Positions 19,022 through 27,092 of a stretch of 64,000 nucleotides of DNA are shown here, one piece after another. How positions within the stretch are numbered: the first letter of the stretch is position 1; each line of letters opens with the position of its first letter. The stretch lies in NCBI GenBank assembly GCA_029906195.1, contig JARWSJ010000002.1, positions 186,001 through 250,000 of the forward strand, written 5' to 3'. The notes beneath the pieces were generated by a model. The model was given only the letters and a program-made list of their open reading frames with translations, did not search any database and had not been told where the DNA came from. This DNA comes from Chitinophagaceae bacterium 26-R-25. GTDB taxonomy: Bacteria > Bacteroidota > Bacteroidia > Chitinophagales > Chitinophagaceae. Made by a program: the position numbers and the translations under genes.

Positions 19022-19147
19022 ATGAGAGACTGGCTAAGAACCTTGCTCGCCGGTTACGGCGCTTATAAATGGGGCGGCGGTTGTTTTGGAACGATCGTCG
19101 TATTCATCATTCTTTACTGGCTTTTGGGACATGTGGGATGTAATTAG
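19022..19147 (+). CDS. 41-residue putative membrane peptide
   Basis: ATG-to-TAG reading frame starting M-R-D-W-L-R-T-L-L, followed by a Gly-rich K-W-G-G-G-C-F-G and one strongly hydrophobic helix (T-I-V-V-F-I-I-L-Y-W-L-L-G), ending H-V-G-C-N. The composition is that of a small single-pass membrane protein and not of random non-coding DNA. A phrase of this kind recurs, to my memory, in Bacteroidota annotations, but I cannot confirm that here. The stop abuts a 32-bp inverted repeat. Function unknown. Confidence 0.5.
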   Translation: MRDWLRTLLAGYGAYKWGGGCFGTIVVFIILYWLLGHVGCN

Positions 19148-19148
19148 A

Positions 19149-19288
19149 ACGGAACGCAGATTTTCATGATTTTCATGATTGTCATGATTTTTTGATTTGG
19201 GATTTGAAATTGGAGGACCGAATCAAATCTCAGATATCAAATTTCAAATCATTTCAAATCATGAAAATCATGAAAATCTGCGTTCCGT
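19149..19288. repeat. 140-bp intergenic hairpin with perfect 32-bp arms
   Basis: Arms 19149-19180 and 19257-19288 are exact reverse complements over 32 bp, built on ACGGAACGCAGATTTTCATG and its complement. Inside are further complementary AAATC/GATTT units. Possible REP-type element or strong RNA hairpin. Confidence 0.85.
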
Positions 19289-19290
19289 AC

Positions 19291-19298
19291 TATCTTTG
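19291..19298 (+). promoter_or_regulatory. Candidate Bacteroidetes -7 element before DUF4268 gene
   Basis: TATCTTTG matches the Bacteroidetes -7 consensus TAnnTTTG and ends 4 bp before the ATG, implying a very short leader. No convincing -33 TTTG is visible: that position is occupied by the right arm of the 32-bp inverted repeat. Confidence 0.4.
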
Positions 19299-19302
19299 AA
19301 AC

Positions 19303-19764
19303 ATGTACACCAAGCAAGAAGCAGCAGCACTGAAACAAACATTCTGGACCGCATTCGGTCAATACATGTCCCTGCATCTTTCTGCCGAAGGCGATAAAGT
19401 GAACTGGGTCAACTACAAGACAGGCGAAAAAAATATTTACTTTAGAATGAATGCCGACAATAGAACGGCTTCCATTGGTATTGAGATCGCATATCCCTCC
19501 TCCGATATTCAACACTTATATTTTGAACAATTTGAGCAATTGAAAGCTGTTCTTCACGAAACTTTAGGCGAAGAATGGGCCTGGCAGAAAGATGTTCGCG
19601 ATGAAACGGGGCGCCAGGTATGCCGCATTTACACTTCTACCGATGGTGTAAATATTTTCAAAAAAGAGGACTGGCCGGCAATTATTTCCTTTTTAAAACC
19701 ACGCATCATCGCACTCGATGAATTCTGGGTTTCAGCGAAATATGTCTTCGAAGCACTACGTTAA
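19303..19764 (+). CDS. DUF4268 domain-containing protein
   Basis: 153 residues; single domain. The opening (Y-T-K-Q-E-A-A-A-L-K-Q-T-F-W) and the aromatic-rich body (W-V-N-Y-K-T-G, Y-F-E-Q-F) ending in the F-L-K-P-R-I-I-A-L-D-E-F-W region match what I know as DUF4268, a compact family frequent in Bacteroidota. Elsewhere the domain occurs as a C-terminal part of some nuclease-like proteins, but no nuclease motif is seen here. Monocistronic with a promoter-like element right at its start. Biochemical role unknown. Confidence 0.75.
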   Translation: MYTKQEAAALKQTFWTAFGQYMSLHLSAEGDKVNWVNYKTGEKNIYFRMNADNRTASIGIEIAYPSSDIQHLYFEQFEQLKAVLHETLGEEWAWQKDVRDETGRQVCRIYTSTDGVNIFKKEDWPAIISFLKPRIIALDEFWVSAKYVFEALR

Positions 19765-19860
19765 AACCACGTCAGCGGGCACTACATCATTAATTTCAAA
19801 CTGTTTATGCTAAATTGGCCGCTCTTTACACGCATTTGAAATAACCAAATACCAGGACTC

Positions 19861-21030
19861 ATGAAAAGAACGCTTGTCTTACTTTTTTTATTTGCATCTG
19901 TAATGGCCTTTGCGCAACCCAAAGTTGATGTTGATAAACAGATAAAACTTTGTGTGAATCAATACAAAGGAATGCTGGCAGCTTGCGCAGATACAACGTT
20001 GTTCCCACAATCGATCAGCCCGGACGGATCATTATATAAAAGAAAAAGCGACTGGTGGTGCAGTGGTTTCTTTGGTGGTTCCTTGTGGTATTTGTTTGAG
20101 TACACCAAGGACGACAGCCTGAAGCGTGCAGCGGAAAAATGGACAATGGCAGTGGCGAAAGAACAATACAACAAAGGCACCCACGATTTGGGATTTATGC
20201 TGTATTGCCCATTTGGAAACGGTTATCGACTTACCAAAAATCCTGCTTATAAAAACATTATGCTGAATGGCGCCCAATCTTTGTCAACAAGGTTCGATCC
20301 TAAAGTGGGCGTTATAAAATCATGGAACAATTTCAGCGGCTATAAATATCCGGTGATCATCGACAATATGATGAACCTGGAATTTTTATTCTGGGCAGCA
20401 AAAACTTCCGGCGATAAAAAGTTCTATAACATTTGTATCGCGCATGCCGATAAAACTTTGAAAAATCATTTCCGACCAGATTACAGCAGCTATCATGTCG
20501 TATGTTATGACAGCGTGGGCAATGTGTTGGCGAGAAAGACAGCACAAGGCTATGCAGACAACTCAGCGTGGGCAAGGGGACAGGCCTGGGGACTTTATGG
20601 CTACACCGTGATGTACAGGGAAACAAAGGATAAAAAATACCTGGACCAGGCAGTTAACATTGCATCGTTCTATATGAACAATCCAACATTGCCTGCTGAT
20701 AAAATTCCTTACTGGGATTTCAATTCTCCCGCAATACCAAATGATGTACGTGACGCTTCAGCGGCGGCGGTTGCGGCTTCCGCCCTGCTTGAATTAAGCG
20801 GCTATGTGAAGAAAGACAAAAGCAAATCTTACATAAACTTTGCTGAACAAGTTTTGCAAAGCCTTTCTAGCCCGGAGTATTTTGCAACAGAAGGCAATCA
20901 ACATTTTATACTGAAACACAGCACAGGGCACAAGCCTGCCAAAAGTGAAATTGACACGCCAATAATTTACGCCGACTATTATTATATCGAGGCATTGCTG
21001 CGCTATAAAAAACTTATTGCGAGTAAATGA
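19861..21030 (+). CDS. Glycoside hydrolase family 88 (unsaturated glucuronyl hydrolase-like)
   Basis: 389 residues with a cleavable signal peptide (hydrophobic 4-17, A-F-A-Q). An alpha/alpha-barrel GH88 is indicated by H-D-L-G-F-M (Asp109), I-D-N-M-M-N-L-E (Asp168) and the W-A-R-G-Q-A-W-G-L-Y-G motif near 238-248. The two Asp residues are spaced as in Bacillus UGL. Family enzymes remove unsaturated uronic acids from oligosaccharides produced by polysaccharide lyases. No lyase or SusCD pair is next to it, so this is a solitary periplasmic enzyme. Length is normal for the family. Confidence 0.9.
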   Translation: MKRTLVLLFLFASVMAFAQPKVDVDKQIKLCVNQYKGMLAACADTTLFPQSISPDGSLYKRKSDWWCSGFFGGSLWYLFEYTKDDSLKRAAEKWTMAVAKEQYNKGTHDLGFMLYCPFGNGYRLTKNPAYKNIMLNGAQSLSTRFDPKVGVIKSWNNFSGYKYPVIIDNMMNLEFLFWAAKTSGDKKFYNICIAHADKTLKNHFRPDYSSYHVVCYDSVGNVLARKTAQGYADNSAWARGQAWGLYGYTVMYRETKDKKYLDQAVNIASFYMNNPTLPADKIPYWDFNSPAIPNDVRDASAAAVAASALLELSGYVKKDKSKSYINFAEQVLQSLSSPEYFATEGNQHFILKHSTGHKPAKSEIDTPIIYADYYYIEALLRYKKLIASK

Positions 21031-21084
21031 CAATGGTTTAGCAATTGAACGCGGATATTTGTGGTCCAGAAAATAGCGCAAATG

Positions 21085-21720
21085 ATGAGTGATAAACTTT
21101 CTTTAGAAATCGTTGAGTTTGGGGATACATCCATCAAACTATATGTTCCAGGTTACGGCTACGTAAAGCAGAAATACGAAGAAAGTAAGTTGAGTGCAGT
21201 CGGAGCGCATTTTCCTTATTGGGCAAAAATATGGCCGGCAGCTATTGGCATGTGTAATTTCATTAATGCCCATTCGTCTTTGATAAGAGGGAAAAAGGTG
21301 GTTGAGCTCGCTGCCGGTTTAGGATTGCCTTCATTGCTCGCCGCTGTTTATGCGGCGGAGGTTTGTTGCAGCGACTATTTGCAGGATGCAATTGATGTGA
21401 TTGACAGATCAATTGCTATCAACGAGTTCAACAATATTTACACGCGGCTATTGAACTGGCACCATTTGCCAGACAATTTACATGCTGATGTTCTGTTGCT
21501 GAGTGATGTGAATTACGATGAAGAGGAATTTTCCGCTCTATATAAAGTACTTGAAAGATTCATTAACAGCGGAACTACAATCATTTTATCTACACCGCAA
21601 AGATTAATGGCGAAATCATTTATCGGCAGGTTGTTGCCGTGGGTTGCCCGCCAGGAAGAAATGGAAATAAATGTTCCCGAGAAAACATTTGTTTCCATTT
21701 TTTTATTAAAAAAGAAATAG
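21085..21720 (+). CDS. Class I SAM-dependent methyltransferase (METTL/NNMT-like)
   Basis: About 212 residues from the ATG at 21085; ATG 21082 or GTG 21061 are alternatives. SAM-binding motif I is V-V-E-L-A-A-G-L-G-L-P-S, followed by acidic C-S-D-Y-L and L-L-S-D-V-N-Y, typical of the lysine-methyltransferase-16-like/nicotinamide N-methyltransferase-like group. The W-P-A-A-x-x-M segment before motif I (Y-W-A-K-I-W-P-A-A) is also typical. It probably methylates a protein side chain or small amine. It follows GH88 after 54 bp and may be co-transcribed by read-through; the pairing has no obvious meaning. Confidence 0.8.
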   Translation: MSDKLSLEIVEFGDTSIKLYVPGYGYVKQKYEESKLSAVGAHFPYWAKIWPAAIGMCNFINAHSSLIRGKKVVELAAGLGLPSLLAAVYAAEVCCSDYLQDAIDVIDRSIAINEFNNIYTRLLNWHHLPDNLHADVLLLSDVNYDEEEFSALYKVLERFINSGTTIILSTPQRLMAKSFIGRLLPWVARQEEMEINVPEKTFVSIFLLKKK

Positions 21721-21773
21721 AAAAAGGATAAGGTTTAATTAAAAGAAATCAATAGGTAGCAGTGGGTTTCGGA

Positions 21774-22532
21774 TCATAAAAATGCGTTCCAAAGAAATAG
21801 ATTGCCCCTGGCTCCGGCCTCTTCAAGGCGTTCTTTCAATATCGTTTGTAAAGCTTTGGTATCAACTTTTTTGCCCTTTTTTGGTGCAGCCAATTGTGCC
21901 GGCGTCACCTGCACCAGTTCCAGTTTGGTTGCGAACCATGTTGTGTTGAGGCGCGGAATGGCAATGCCCAATATCATCCCCGGCAGGTTGTTGAAAGATT
22001 CCGGGCCACCGTGAGTCATAATTTCATCTGTATAAAATGCAATAACATACACAGAATCCATAATGATGCCTACCGCCTTGCGGCACTCGAAGCCCGCAAT
22101 GTTCCTTGTGTCTGAAGTGATTTTCCAGTTCACTTTTCGCAGGCTGTCCTGAATTAAATAGTTGCCGTCATAAATGCTTTTCAGGCTCACACTTTGATCC
22201 TTCTGTAAATCTGAAGACACCGTATTTTCATTGGCAACCAGCAGCCAATCAGGCGTTCGGCCTGCACTTACTTCTTCTCGTCCCGGTTTATACAAGGTTT
22301 TATCTCCGTTAAAGTACAGGTCAAAATAGAAGTTCTTATGATTGGGAACACTTTTTTTGAGTTCTTCTATCCATGAGTTTTCTCCATCGCCGCCGGTAAA
22401 CGCTGCATCGATCACTTTGTGCAGGTTAACTCTTTTTTCAAACTCTATTTTTCCCTGTGTGATAAATATTTGTTGCGAAAAGCATTTCCCAATGCAGGCG
22501 ACAGTTATTATAAATGTGAAAAGAATTTTCAT
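21774..22532 (-). CDS. GLPGLI family protein
   Basis: 252 residues with a signal peptide (M-K-I-L-F-T-F-I-I-T-V ending C-F-S-Q). The family's namesake region is seen as N-L-P-G-M-I-L-G-I, preceded by the conserved F-Y-T-D-E-I...G-P-E-S-F. GLPGLI proteins are Bacteroidota-specific, periplasmic or surface, and are routinely encoded next to CarboxypepD_reg beta-barrel proteins. Here the start lies 10 bp after the stop of such a gene, forming a two-gene operon. Function within that pair is not established. Confidence 0.88.
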   Translation of the reverse strand: MKILFTFIITVACIGKCFSQQIFITQGKIEFEKRVNLHKVIDAAFTGGDGENSWIEELKKSVPNHKNFYFDLYFNGDKTLYKPGREEVSAGRTPDWLLVANENTVSSDLQKDQSVSLKSIYDGNYLIQDSLRKVNWKITSDTRNIAGFECRKAVGIIMDSVYVIAFYTDEIMTHGGPESFNNLPGMILGIAIPRLNTTWFATKLELVQVTPAQLAAPKKGKKVDTKALQTILKERLEEAGARGNLFLWNAFL

Positions 22533-22542
22533 ACTAAAAGGT

Positions 22543-25317
22543 TTAAGGGTTAGTGGTTGGTGTTGTCATGGCACTCTTTGAAAAATTCCAGACAAAACTC
22601 AGCAGGAAATAACGGTTGATCGTTTGGTAATTTCTCTCCATAATGTTTGTGCTGGAGATGTAGCGATAGTAGCCTCTGTTTTGATTCAACAGATCATGTG
22701 CGCTGAACTTGATCATCGCTTTATCATCTTTAAGTAATTTGTAACCCATGTAGCCGTTCCATAAAATGACGTTATTGTTTTGGTCAAACGTTGCTGTTTT
22801 TTGACGGAACTGACCAGTTACGTCTGTGCCTATTTCAAATTTCTTTTTTATGTAAAAGGTTCCGCTGATGCTTTGTGATGTGCTCCAGTAATTGTTTTTA
22901 ACACCTGTGTTTATTGTCGAGTGAGATCCGTTGAAACTAACGGAAGGATCATAGCTGATATCCCATTTGCCATCTTTATACTTCGCTACCGTCACTCTGA
23001 GAGTCGGGGAATAGCTTTGGGTCGTGTTCTTTTGAAAGTTAACATAGCTGGTGTACTTGGAATAACTCATGTTCCCGCCAAAAGAAAGACGCATGTTGAT
23101 TTTCTTAAAATTTGTGAAAAAATTGCCACCCATGTATCCGTTCGCATTGCCATTGGTGTTGATATACTGGTAGACGGTTTTGCCTGTAGCAAGATCTGTG
23201 TACTGCGTGCTCGTAATATTGTTTGCAACAGTAGATACATTGCCGTACATATAAAAGCCGTAATCCTTCATCACCTTGAAAGAATTAAAATTGAAGCTAA
23301 TTGAATGCGTGAACTGTTGTTTTAGAAGTGGGTTACCTAAATAAATAACCAGCGGATTGTCATTGGTTGCAACAGGCTGTATCTGGTAAATAGAAGGCTG
23401 ACGGGTGTTTCCATTATAACTGATCGAAAAGCCCGTGGTCGTATTGAATTTATAATTGAAATTGGCGCGTGGAAACAGGTTGACATAATTTCTTTCGAAA
23501 GACCTGTTGTTCACTTTATCGCGTTGGTTAAAATTTTGAAAGGCAAGCTCACTGCCTATTCCAGCAACGATTTTCTTCGAGTTGTATTTAAAAGAAAGCC
23601 CTCCCGTGTTTGTTGTTACGTCATATTTGTAACTGTTACTAAACGCCTGGCTCAGCTCTTCATATTTGCCATCTGCAGATTTGTTGTAAGACAGTCGCTC
23701 CGAAGAACTGCTGTTAATTCTTAATCCATAGCTTATCTCCGCAAATATTCTTTTGCTCAAAGGCTCGGTGTAACTCAGTTTGCCGCCAAATGCATTCACT
23801 TTGGTATCCGTTAACTTCATTTGATCTGTCAGAGAATCTTTCGGTAGTCTTGTAATAGGGTCGTAAGTGGTAATGATTGCGTGTAAGTAGCCCGTAGAAT
23901 TATCTGTGTTGTATTGATCGTTCAAATTCAGCGAAAGCGTCCGTCCAACTTTTTCAAACTTTTTTCTCAGTAGTAAATTGGATGTCCATTTTTGATTGTC
24001 GCCGTTTGCCGAATTGGATTGAGCATTCTGGTTGATCGTGCTGTCCTGTATGTCATATGTCCGGCTGTTTGTATTGGAAGCATTTTGAAACTGCCCAATG
24101 CCGCCGTTCACAGTTAATTTCACAGAAAGACCTGAATCAATTTGGAAGTCATAAGCGCCATTGATAGAATGTTTTTGTCTCGAGCTTATACTGTTGTTGG
24201 TTGATTTGGTAAAGAATGTAGTGTCGGGTAAAATGGATTGGGAAAGCGAGTTGCCTTGCGCATCGACATTTAATTTGTTGTAGCGATAACTTCCATTCAG
24301 CTTTTGTTTATCGGCATTGAACTTGTCAGAATAATTGGCACCGGCCGCCCAGCTTTTAGGAAGACCTTCTCCGTTGAAGTTAGGGCTATTGTCCTCGCCG
24401 CCGTAATAGACTATTCCATCAAAGTCTTCATTGTATTCCCCCCCGTCACCGCCGCCGTATTTATCTCTGTCATTCCAATCCAAGCCTGTTGTGCCCACAC
24501 TGCTCATAATGCCATAGGCCGATATTTTTTGTTTGGCCCGGAATCGATTGAACATCGCGCTGTTGTTATACATCCCATTAGGTCCTCCGCCAAGATCAAG
24601 CTTGCCAAAGTACCCCCGCTTCTTATCTTCTTTTAGCTTCAGGTTGATTGTCTTCTTGCTATTGCCGTCATCAATACCGGAGAAAGTTGCCTGGTCGCTT
24701 TTCTTATCAAAAACCTGCACTTTATCAACCGCATCCGATTGTAAATTTTTCGTGGCAACGGTCGGGTCATCGCCGAAAAATTCATCTCCATCTACCAATA
24801 TTTTTTCGACCTCTTTTCCTTGCGCAGTGATCTTTCCATCTTTGTCTACTGAAATGCCCGGCAATTGTTTCAGCAGCTCTTCCACGTTGGCGCCTTGTTT
24901 TACTTTAAAGCTGTCTGCCTTGAACTCCAGCGTGTCGCCATGCATGCGCACAGCAGCAATTTTTTGCTTTACAATTACTTCCTCCAGCAATTTTGCTTTA
25001 GTGGTAAGGCTGATGTTTCCCATGTCTTTCAGAGAAATGCTATCGAGTAAAACAGGAGTGATATAGTCGGCGAATTTGGGATAAGTGACCATGATCAAAT
25101 AATCGCCTTTAAGGAGATCATGGAGTTCAAAAGATCCATTTTCATTAGTTCTGGTGAATTTGTAGAGTGCTGAATCTTTGGATTGTAATAAAGCGATAAC
25201 TGCGTTTGACAGATTTTGTTTGTTTAGGGTATCCCTTACTGTTCCTTTGATTGATGCTTTCTGTCCAATGCACGTGACACTGATGAAAAGAGTAATAACG
25301 GCAAATACGGGTTTCAT
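22543..25317 (-). CDS. Outer-membrane beta-barrel protein, TonB-dependent receptor type
   Basis: 924 residues: signal peptide, CarboxypepD_reg-like beta-sandwich (about 20-105, G-T-V-R-D-T...G-S-F-E-L-H-D-L), plug domain (about 125-225; V-E-E-L-L-K-Q-L-P-G-I-S-V-D, V-D-G-D-E-F-F-G-D-D) and a C-terminal beta-barrel ending in an aromatic F-L-L-S-F-V-W-N-F strand. It matches the 'outer membrane beta-barrel family' common in Bacteroidota. No TonB box was assigned, and the substrate is unknown. The downstream GLPGLI gene is co-transcribed. Length is typical. Confidence 0.88.
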   Translation of the reverse strand: MKPVFAVITLFISVTCIGQKASIKGTVRDTLNKQNLSNAVIALLQSKDSALYKFTRTNENGSFELHDLLKGDYLIMVTYPKFADYITPVLLDSISLKDMGNISLTTKAKLLEEVIVKQKIAAVRMHGDTLEFKADSFKVKQGANVEELLKQLPGISVDKDGKITAQGKEVEKILVDGDEFFGDDPTVATKNLQSDAVDKVQVFDKKSDQATFSGIDDGNSKKTINLKLKEDKKRGYFGKLDLGGGPNGMYNNSAMFNRFRAKQKISAYGIMSSVGTTGLDWNDRDKYGGGDGGEYNEDFDGIVYYGGEDNSPNFNGEGLPKSWAAGANYSDKFNADKQKLNGSYRYNKLNVDAQGNSLSQSILPDTTFFTKSTNNSISSRQKHSINGAYDFQIDSGLSVKLTVNGGIGQFQNASNTNSRTYDIQDSTINQNAQSNSANGDNQKWTSNLLLRKKFEKVGRTLSLNLNDQYNTDNSTGYLHAIITTYDPITRLPKDSLTDQMKLTDTKVNAFGGKLSYTEPLSKRIFAEISYGLRINSSSSERLSYNKSADGKYEELSQAFSNSYKYDVTTNTGGLSFKYNSKKIVAGIGSELAFQNFNQRDKVNNRSFERNYVNLFPRANFNYKFNTTTGFSISYNGNTRQPSIYQIQPVATNDNPLVIYLGNPLLKQQFTHSISFNFNSFKVMKDYGFYMYGNVSTVANNITSTQYTDLATGKTVYQYINTNGNANGYMGGNFFTNFKKINMRLSFGGNMSYSKYTSYVNFQKNTTQSYSPTLRVTVAKYKDGKWDISYDPSVSFNGSHSTINTGVKNNYWSTSQSISGTFYIKKKFEIGTDVTGQFRQKTATFDQNNNVILWNGYMGYKLLKDDKAMIKFSAHDLLNQNRGYYRYISSTNIMERNYQTINRYFLLSFVWNFSKSAMTTPTTNP

Positions 25318-25439
25318 GGAAGGTTCTTTCTAATGGTTGGAGACAAAAAGAATATTTTTTTTACTCCCAAAAAAGAAACTCCATCCTAAACTTAAGTTAA
25401 AGGATTGCACACGGTGACAAGAGAAGTTTGCGATGTGCA

Positions 25440-25550
25440 AATAACTGAATAACTGATTAACTGAATAACTGAGTGCTTGAATGTCGAAAAGACTTTCGAT
25501 TTAGAAACATTCAGTATTCAGTTATTCAGTTAATCAGTTATTCAGTTATT
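25440..25550. repeat. Intergenic hairpin with perfect 33-bp arms
   Basis: Arms 25440-25472 and 25518-25550 are exact reverse complements over 33 bp, composed of tandem AATAACTG/CAGTTATT units. The loop holds a second stem (gaatgt...acattc, tcgaaa...ttcga). It lies upstream of the beta-barrel operon and downstream of the DinB gene. Confidence 0.88.
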
Positions 25551-25612
25551 GTTAGTTGTTAGGAATGTCCAAATCGAAACTCTAATAACCAACAACTTTC
25601 AACTAACAACTA
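25549..25612. repeat. Second GTTGTTAG-type palindrome, overlapping a gene end
   Basis: Arms about 25550-25563 and 25582-25612, related in sequence to the element at 18887-18977. Its right arm runs into the DinB gene and supplies that gene's TAG stop codon (25603-25605). Confidence 0.6.
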
Positions 25613-26244
25613 TAATTCAAGTTTGCCGCAACATATCTGTTCTCTATAATATCGTTTACTATGTCATTGGAAATGTTGTACTGTCGTGATCCATCGAATT
25701 CTTCCTTTGCGGCTTTTATTTGCAGCAAGTGTCTTTTCGCGTGTTGCACAAGGAAGTAAATGTGATGGTAGACATCTATTTTCCCAATGCCGGCAACGCT
25801 TGTGGCGCTTTTGTGCAAGATGCCTTCACCGTTTTTCAACTCATCCAAATAGAACAGAGACTGAGTCAGCTGATGTTTGATCGTTCTGCGAACATCTTCC
25901 AAAACTGTTTTATTTTTTGGTTCCATATGTTCCGGATGGCTCCAGTTAAATGCGTCCGGCATACCGATCAATTGCATTTTATCCCAGTCGAACTCGTATG
26001 TTTCCAACAAAGATTTATAGCTGTTGTCTCTTGAGTTTTCCAGAGCTCTCAATGATCCCTTTCGTATAAGGATCAGCAAATAAAAATTCGTCAGGGAAAT
26101 ATGTTCGAGTATTTCGGCAATATTCCAGCCACCATCTGCGGGTTTGTAATGCAGCAACTTTTCTTCTGCATTGAACCATTTCATCACTTCATTGAATGTG
26201 ATGAACATTTCTGTCTTAATTCTGCTCATAACATTGTTTATCAT
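25603..26244 (-). CDS. DinB-family protein
   Basis: 213 residues. DinB-like four-helix bundle: G-G-W-N-I-A-E-I-L-E-H-I (His48) early and H-H-I-Y-F-L-V-Q-H-A-K-R-H late, giving candidate metal-binding histidines. Annotated members are often called 'damage-inducible DinB superfamily' but are not the polymerase. Only about 640 bp, monocistronic. The final residues (N-Y-S-C, then TAG) are encoded by the repeat element, so the original C-terminus may have been replaced. Start ATG 26244; an internal ATG (residue 6) is also possible. Confidence 0.8.
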   Translation of the reverse strand: MINNVMSRIKTEMFITFNEVMKWFNAEEKLLHYKPADGGWNIAEILEHISLTNFYLLILIRKGSLRALENSRDNSYKSLLETYEFDWDKMQLIGMPDAFNWSHPEHMEPKNKTVLEDVRRTIKHQLTQSLFYLDELKNGEGILHKSATSVAGIGKIDVYHHIYFLVQHAKRHLLQIKAAKEEFDGSRQYNISNDIVNDIIENRYVAANLNYSC

Positions 26245-26280
26245 AAAATTTAATTTTTCTCCAGGTTAAGTTTTGGAAAG

Positions 26281-26310
26281 TAGCGGTTTGCTAAAGCCCA
26301 CCGCTATTGA
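26281..26310. terminator. Hairpin, possible terminator
   Basis: TAGCGGT...ACCGCTA stem (26281-26306) followed by a T-rich stretch on the plus strand. Confidence 0.35.
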
Positions 26311-26366
26311 TTTTCCTCCTTTTCAACAGTTTCTTATTAGTCGTTTTTTGTCGCATAAACTGCAAC

Positions 26367-26405
26367 AAAAAAGCCCGGTCAGTTTTTAAAACCGACCGGG
26401 CTTTT
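26367..26405. terminator. Intrinsic terminator (bidirectional)
   Basis: AAAAGCCCGGTC/GACCGGGCTTTT stem flanked by an A-run and a T-run. No annotated gene ends immediately before it on either strand. With the hairpin at 26554-26585 it brackets a short transcribed-looking segment. Confidence 0.75.
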
Positions 26406-26445
26406 GCACTTTGCAAAAAGAGAAATTAATCTCCCGATCGATTAT

Positions 26446-26544
26446 ATGTACGCATCTTACCAAATACAGGCACAGAACAGTACTGCTGCTTACGCACCGA
26501 CTGCTTCGAAATGGAAATATGCGATTGTTGTAAAATCATATTGA
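26446..26544 (+). CDS. Possible 32-residue peptide between two terminators
   Basis: An ATG-TGA frame (M-Y-A-S-Y-Q-I-Q-A-Q-N-S-T-A-A-Y then A-P-T-A-S-K-W-K-Y and a hydrophobic C-terminus A-I-V-V-K-S-Y). It fills the space between two strong terminators, and its stop lies 9 bp before the second. Composition is plausible for a peptide but length gives little statistical support. The segment could equally be a small RNA. No ribosome-binding site is seen, which is normal for Bacteroidota. Confidence 0.3.
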   Translation: MYASYQIQAQNSTAAYAPTASKWKYAIVVKSY

Positions 26545-26553
26545 TTAAAAATC

Positions 26554-26585
26554 AAAAGCCCCGCTATTGTTGAGCGGGGCCTTTG
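26554..26585 (+). terminator. Intrinsic terminator
   Basis: AAAAGCCCCGCT...AGCGGGGCCTTT hairpin directly after the short reading frame at 26446-26544. Confidence 0.75.
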
Positions 26586-27092
26586 TATGCTTAGTATTTT
26601 TTATCTACTCGTTTACAGCATTTAATGTCCCGCTTAGGCATAGCACCTTCACCTGGCCGTAGCAAAGCTTTGATGATATTTGTGAATGAATTCGTGACAT
26701 TTTATTGCTGTTTTTAATTTTAGTAACAGTGCAAAAATAGATATCTTTTTTTGAGATATGCAAGTGTTGAAGAAATAAAATTTTAAAATATTATTTGAAG
26801 TGTCCTGAAACTATTGCTGGTACTACGTTTCCGGCGCTGGGTTTTTTGTTGAAATGAAATAGAGGAGTTGCAGTAGTTGAAAGCGGTTGAAATGGAATAC
26901 TTCTGATATCCAGTGTTCTTTGACGGCTTTAGACTATATTTGACCGAAGGAGTTCTGTATTCGCCGCGGTGAAAAATGAACAACGTTGTGCAAATATTTA
27001 GAAGTCATTTTCAGCTCTATTTCTATGACCCTAGTTCCCAACCTGCATAAAGCCCTGTTCGTTATAAGCCATTCTAAAATAATCGACCTGAA
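26586..27092. other. Gene-free interval
   Basis: About 500 bp of AT-rich DNA without a credible gene. It should contain the promoter of the serine hydrolase gene at 27093. A moderately structured stretch around 26620-26690 was considered as a riboswitch-like leader but matches no class I can name. Confidence 0.4.

Noticed and set aside
26605-26700. Riboswitch-like GC-richer stretch (cgcttaggcatagcacc...)
   Set aside because: Does not fit the cores of SAM, TPP, cobalamin or other classes I know, and the next gene has no matching metabolism.
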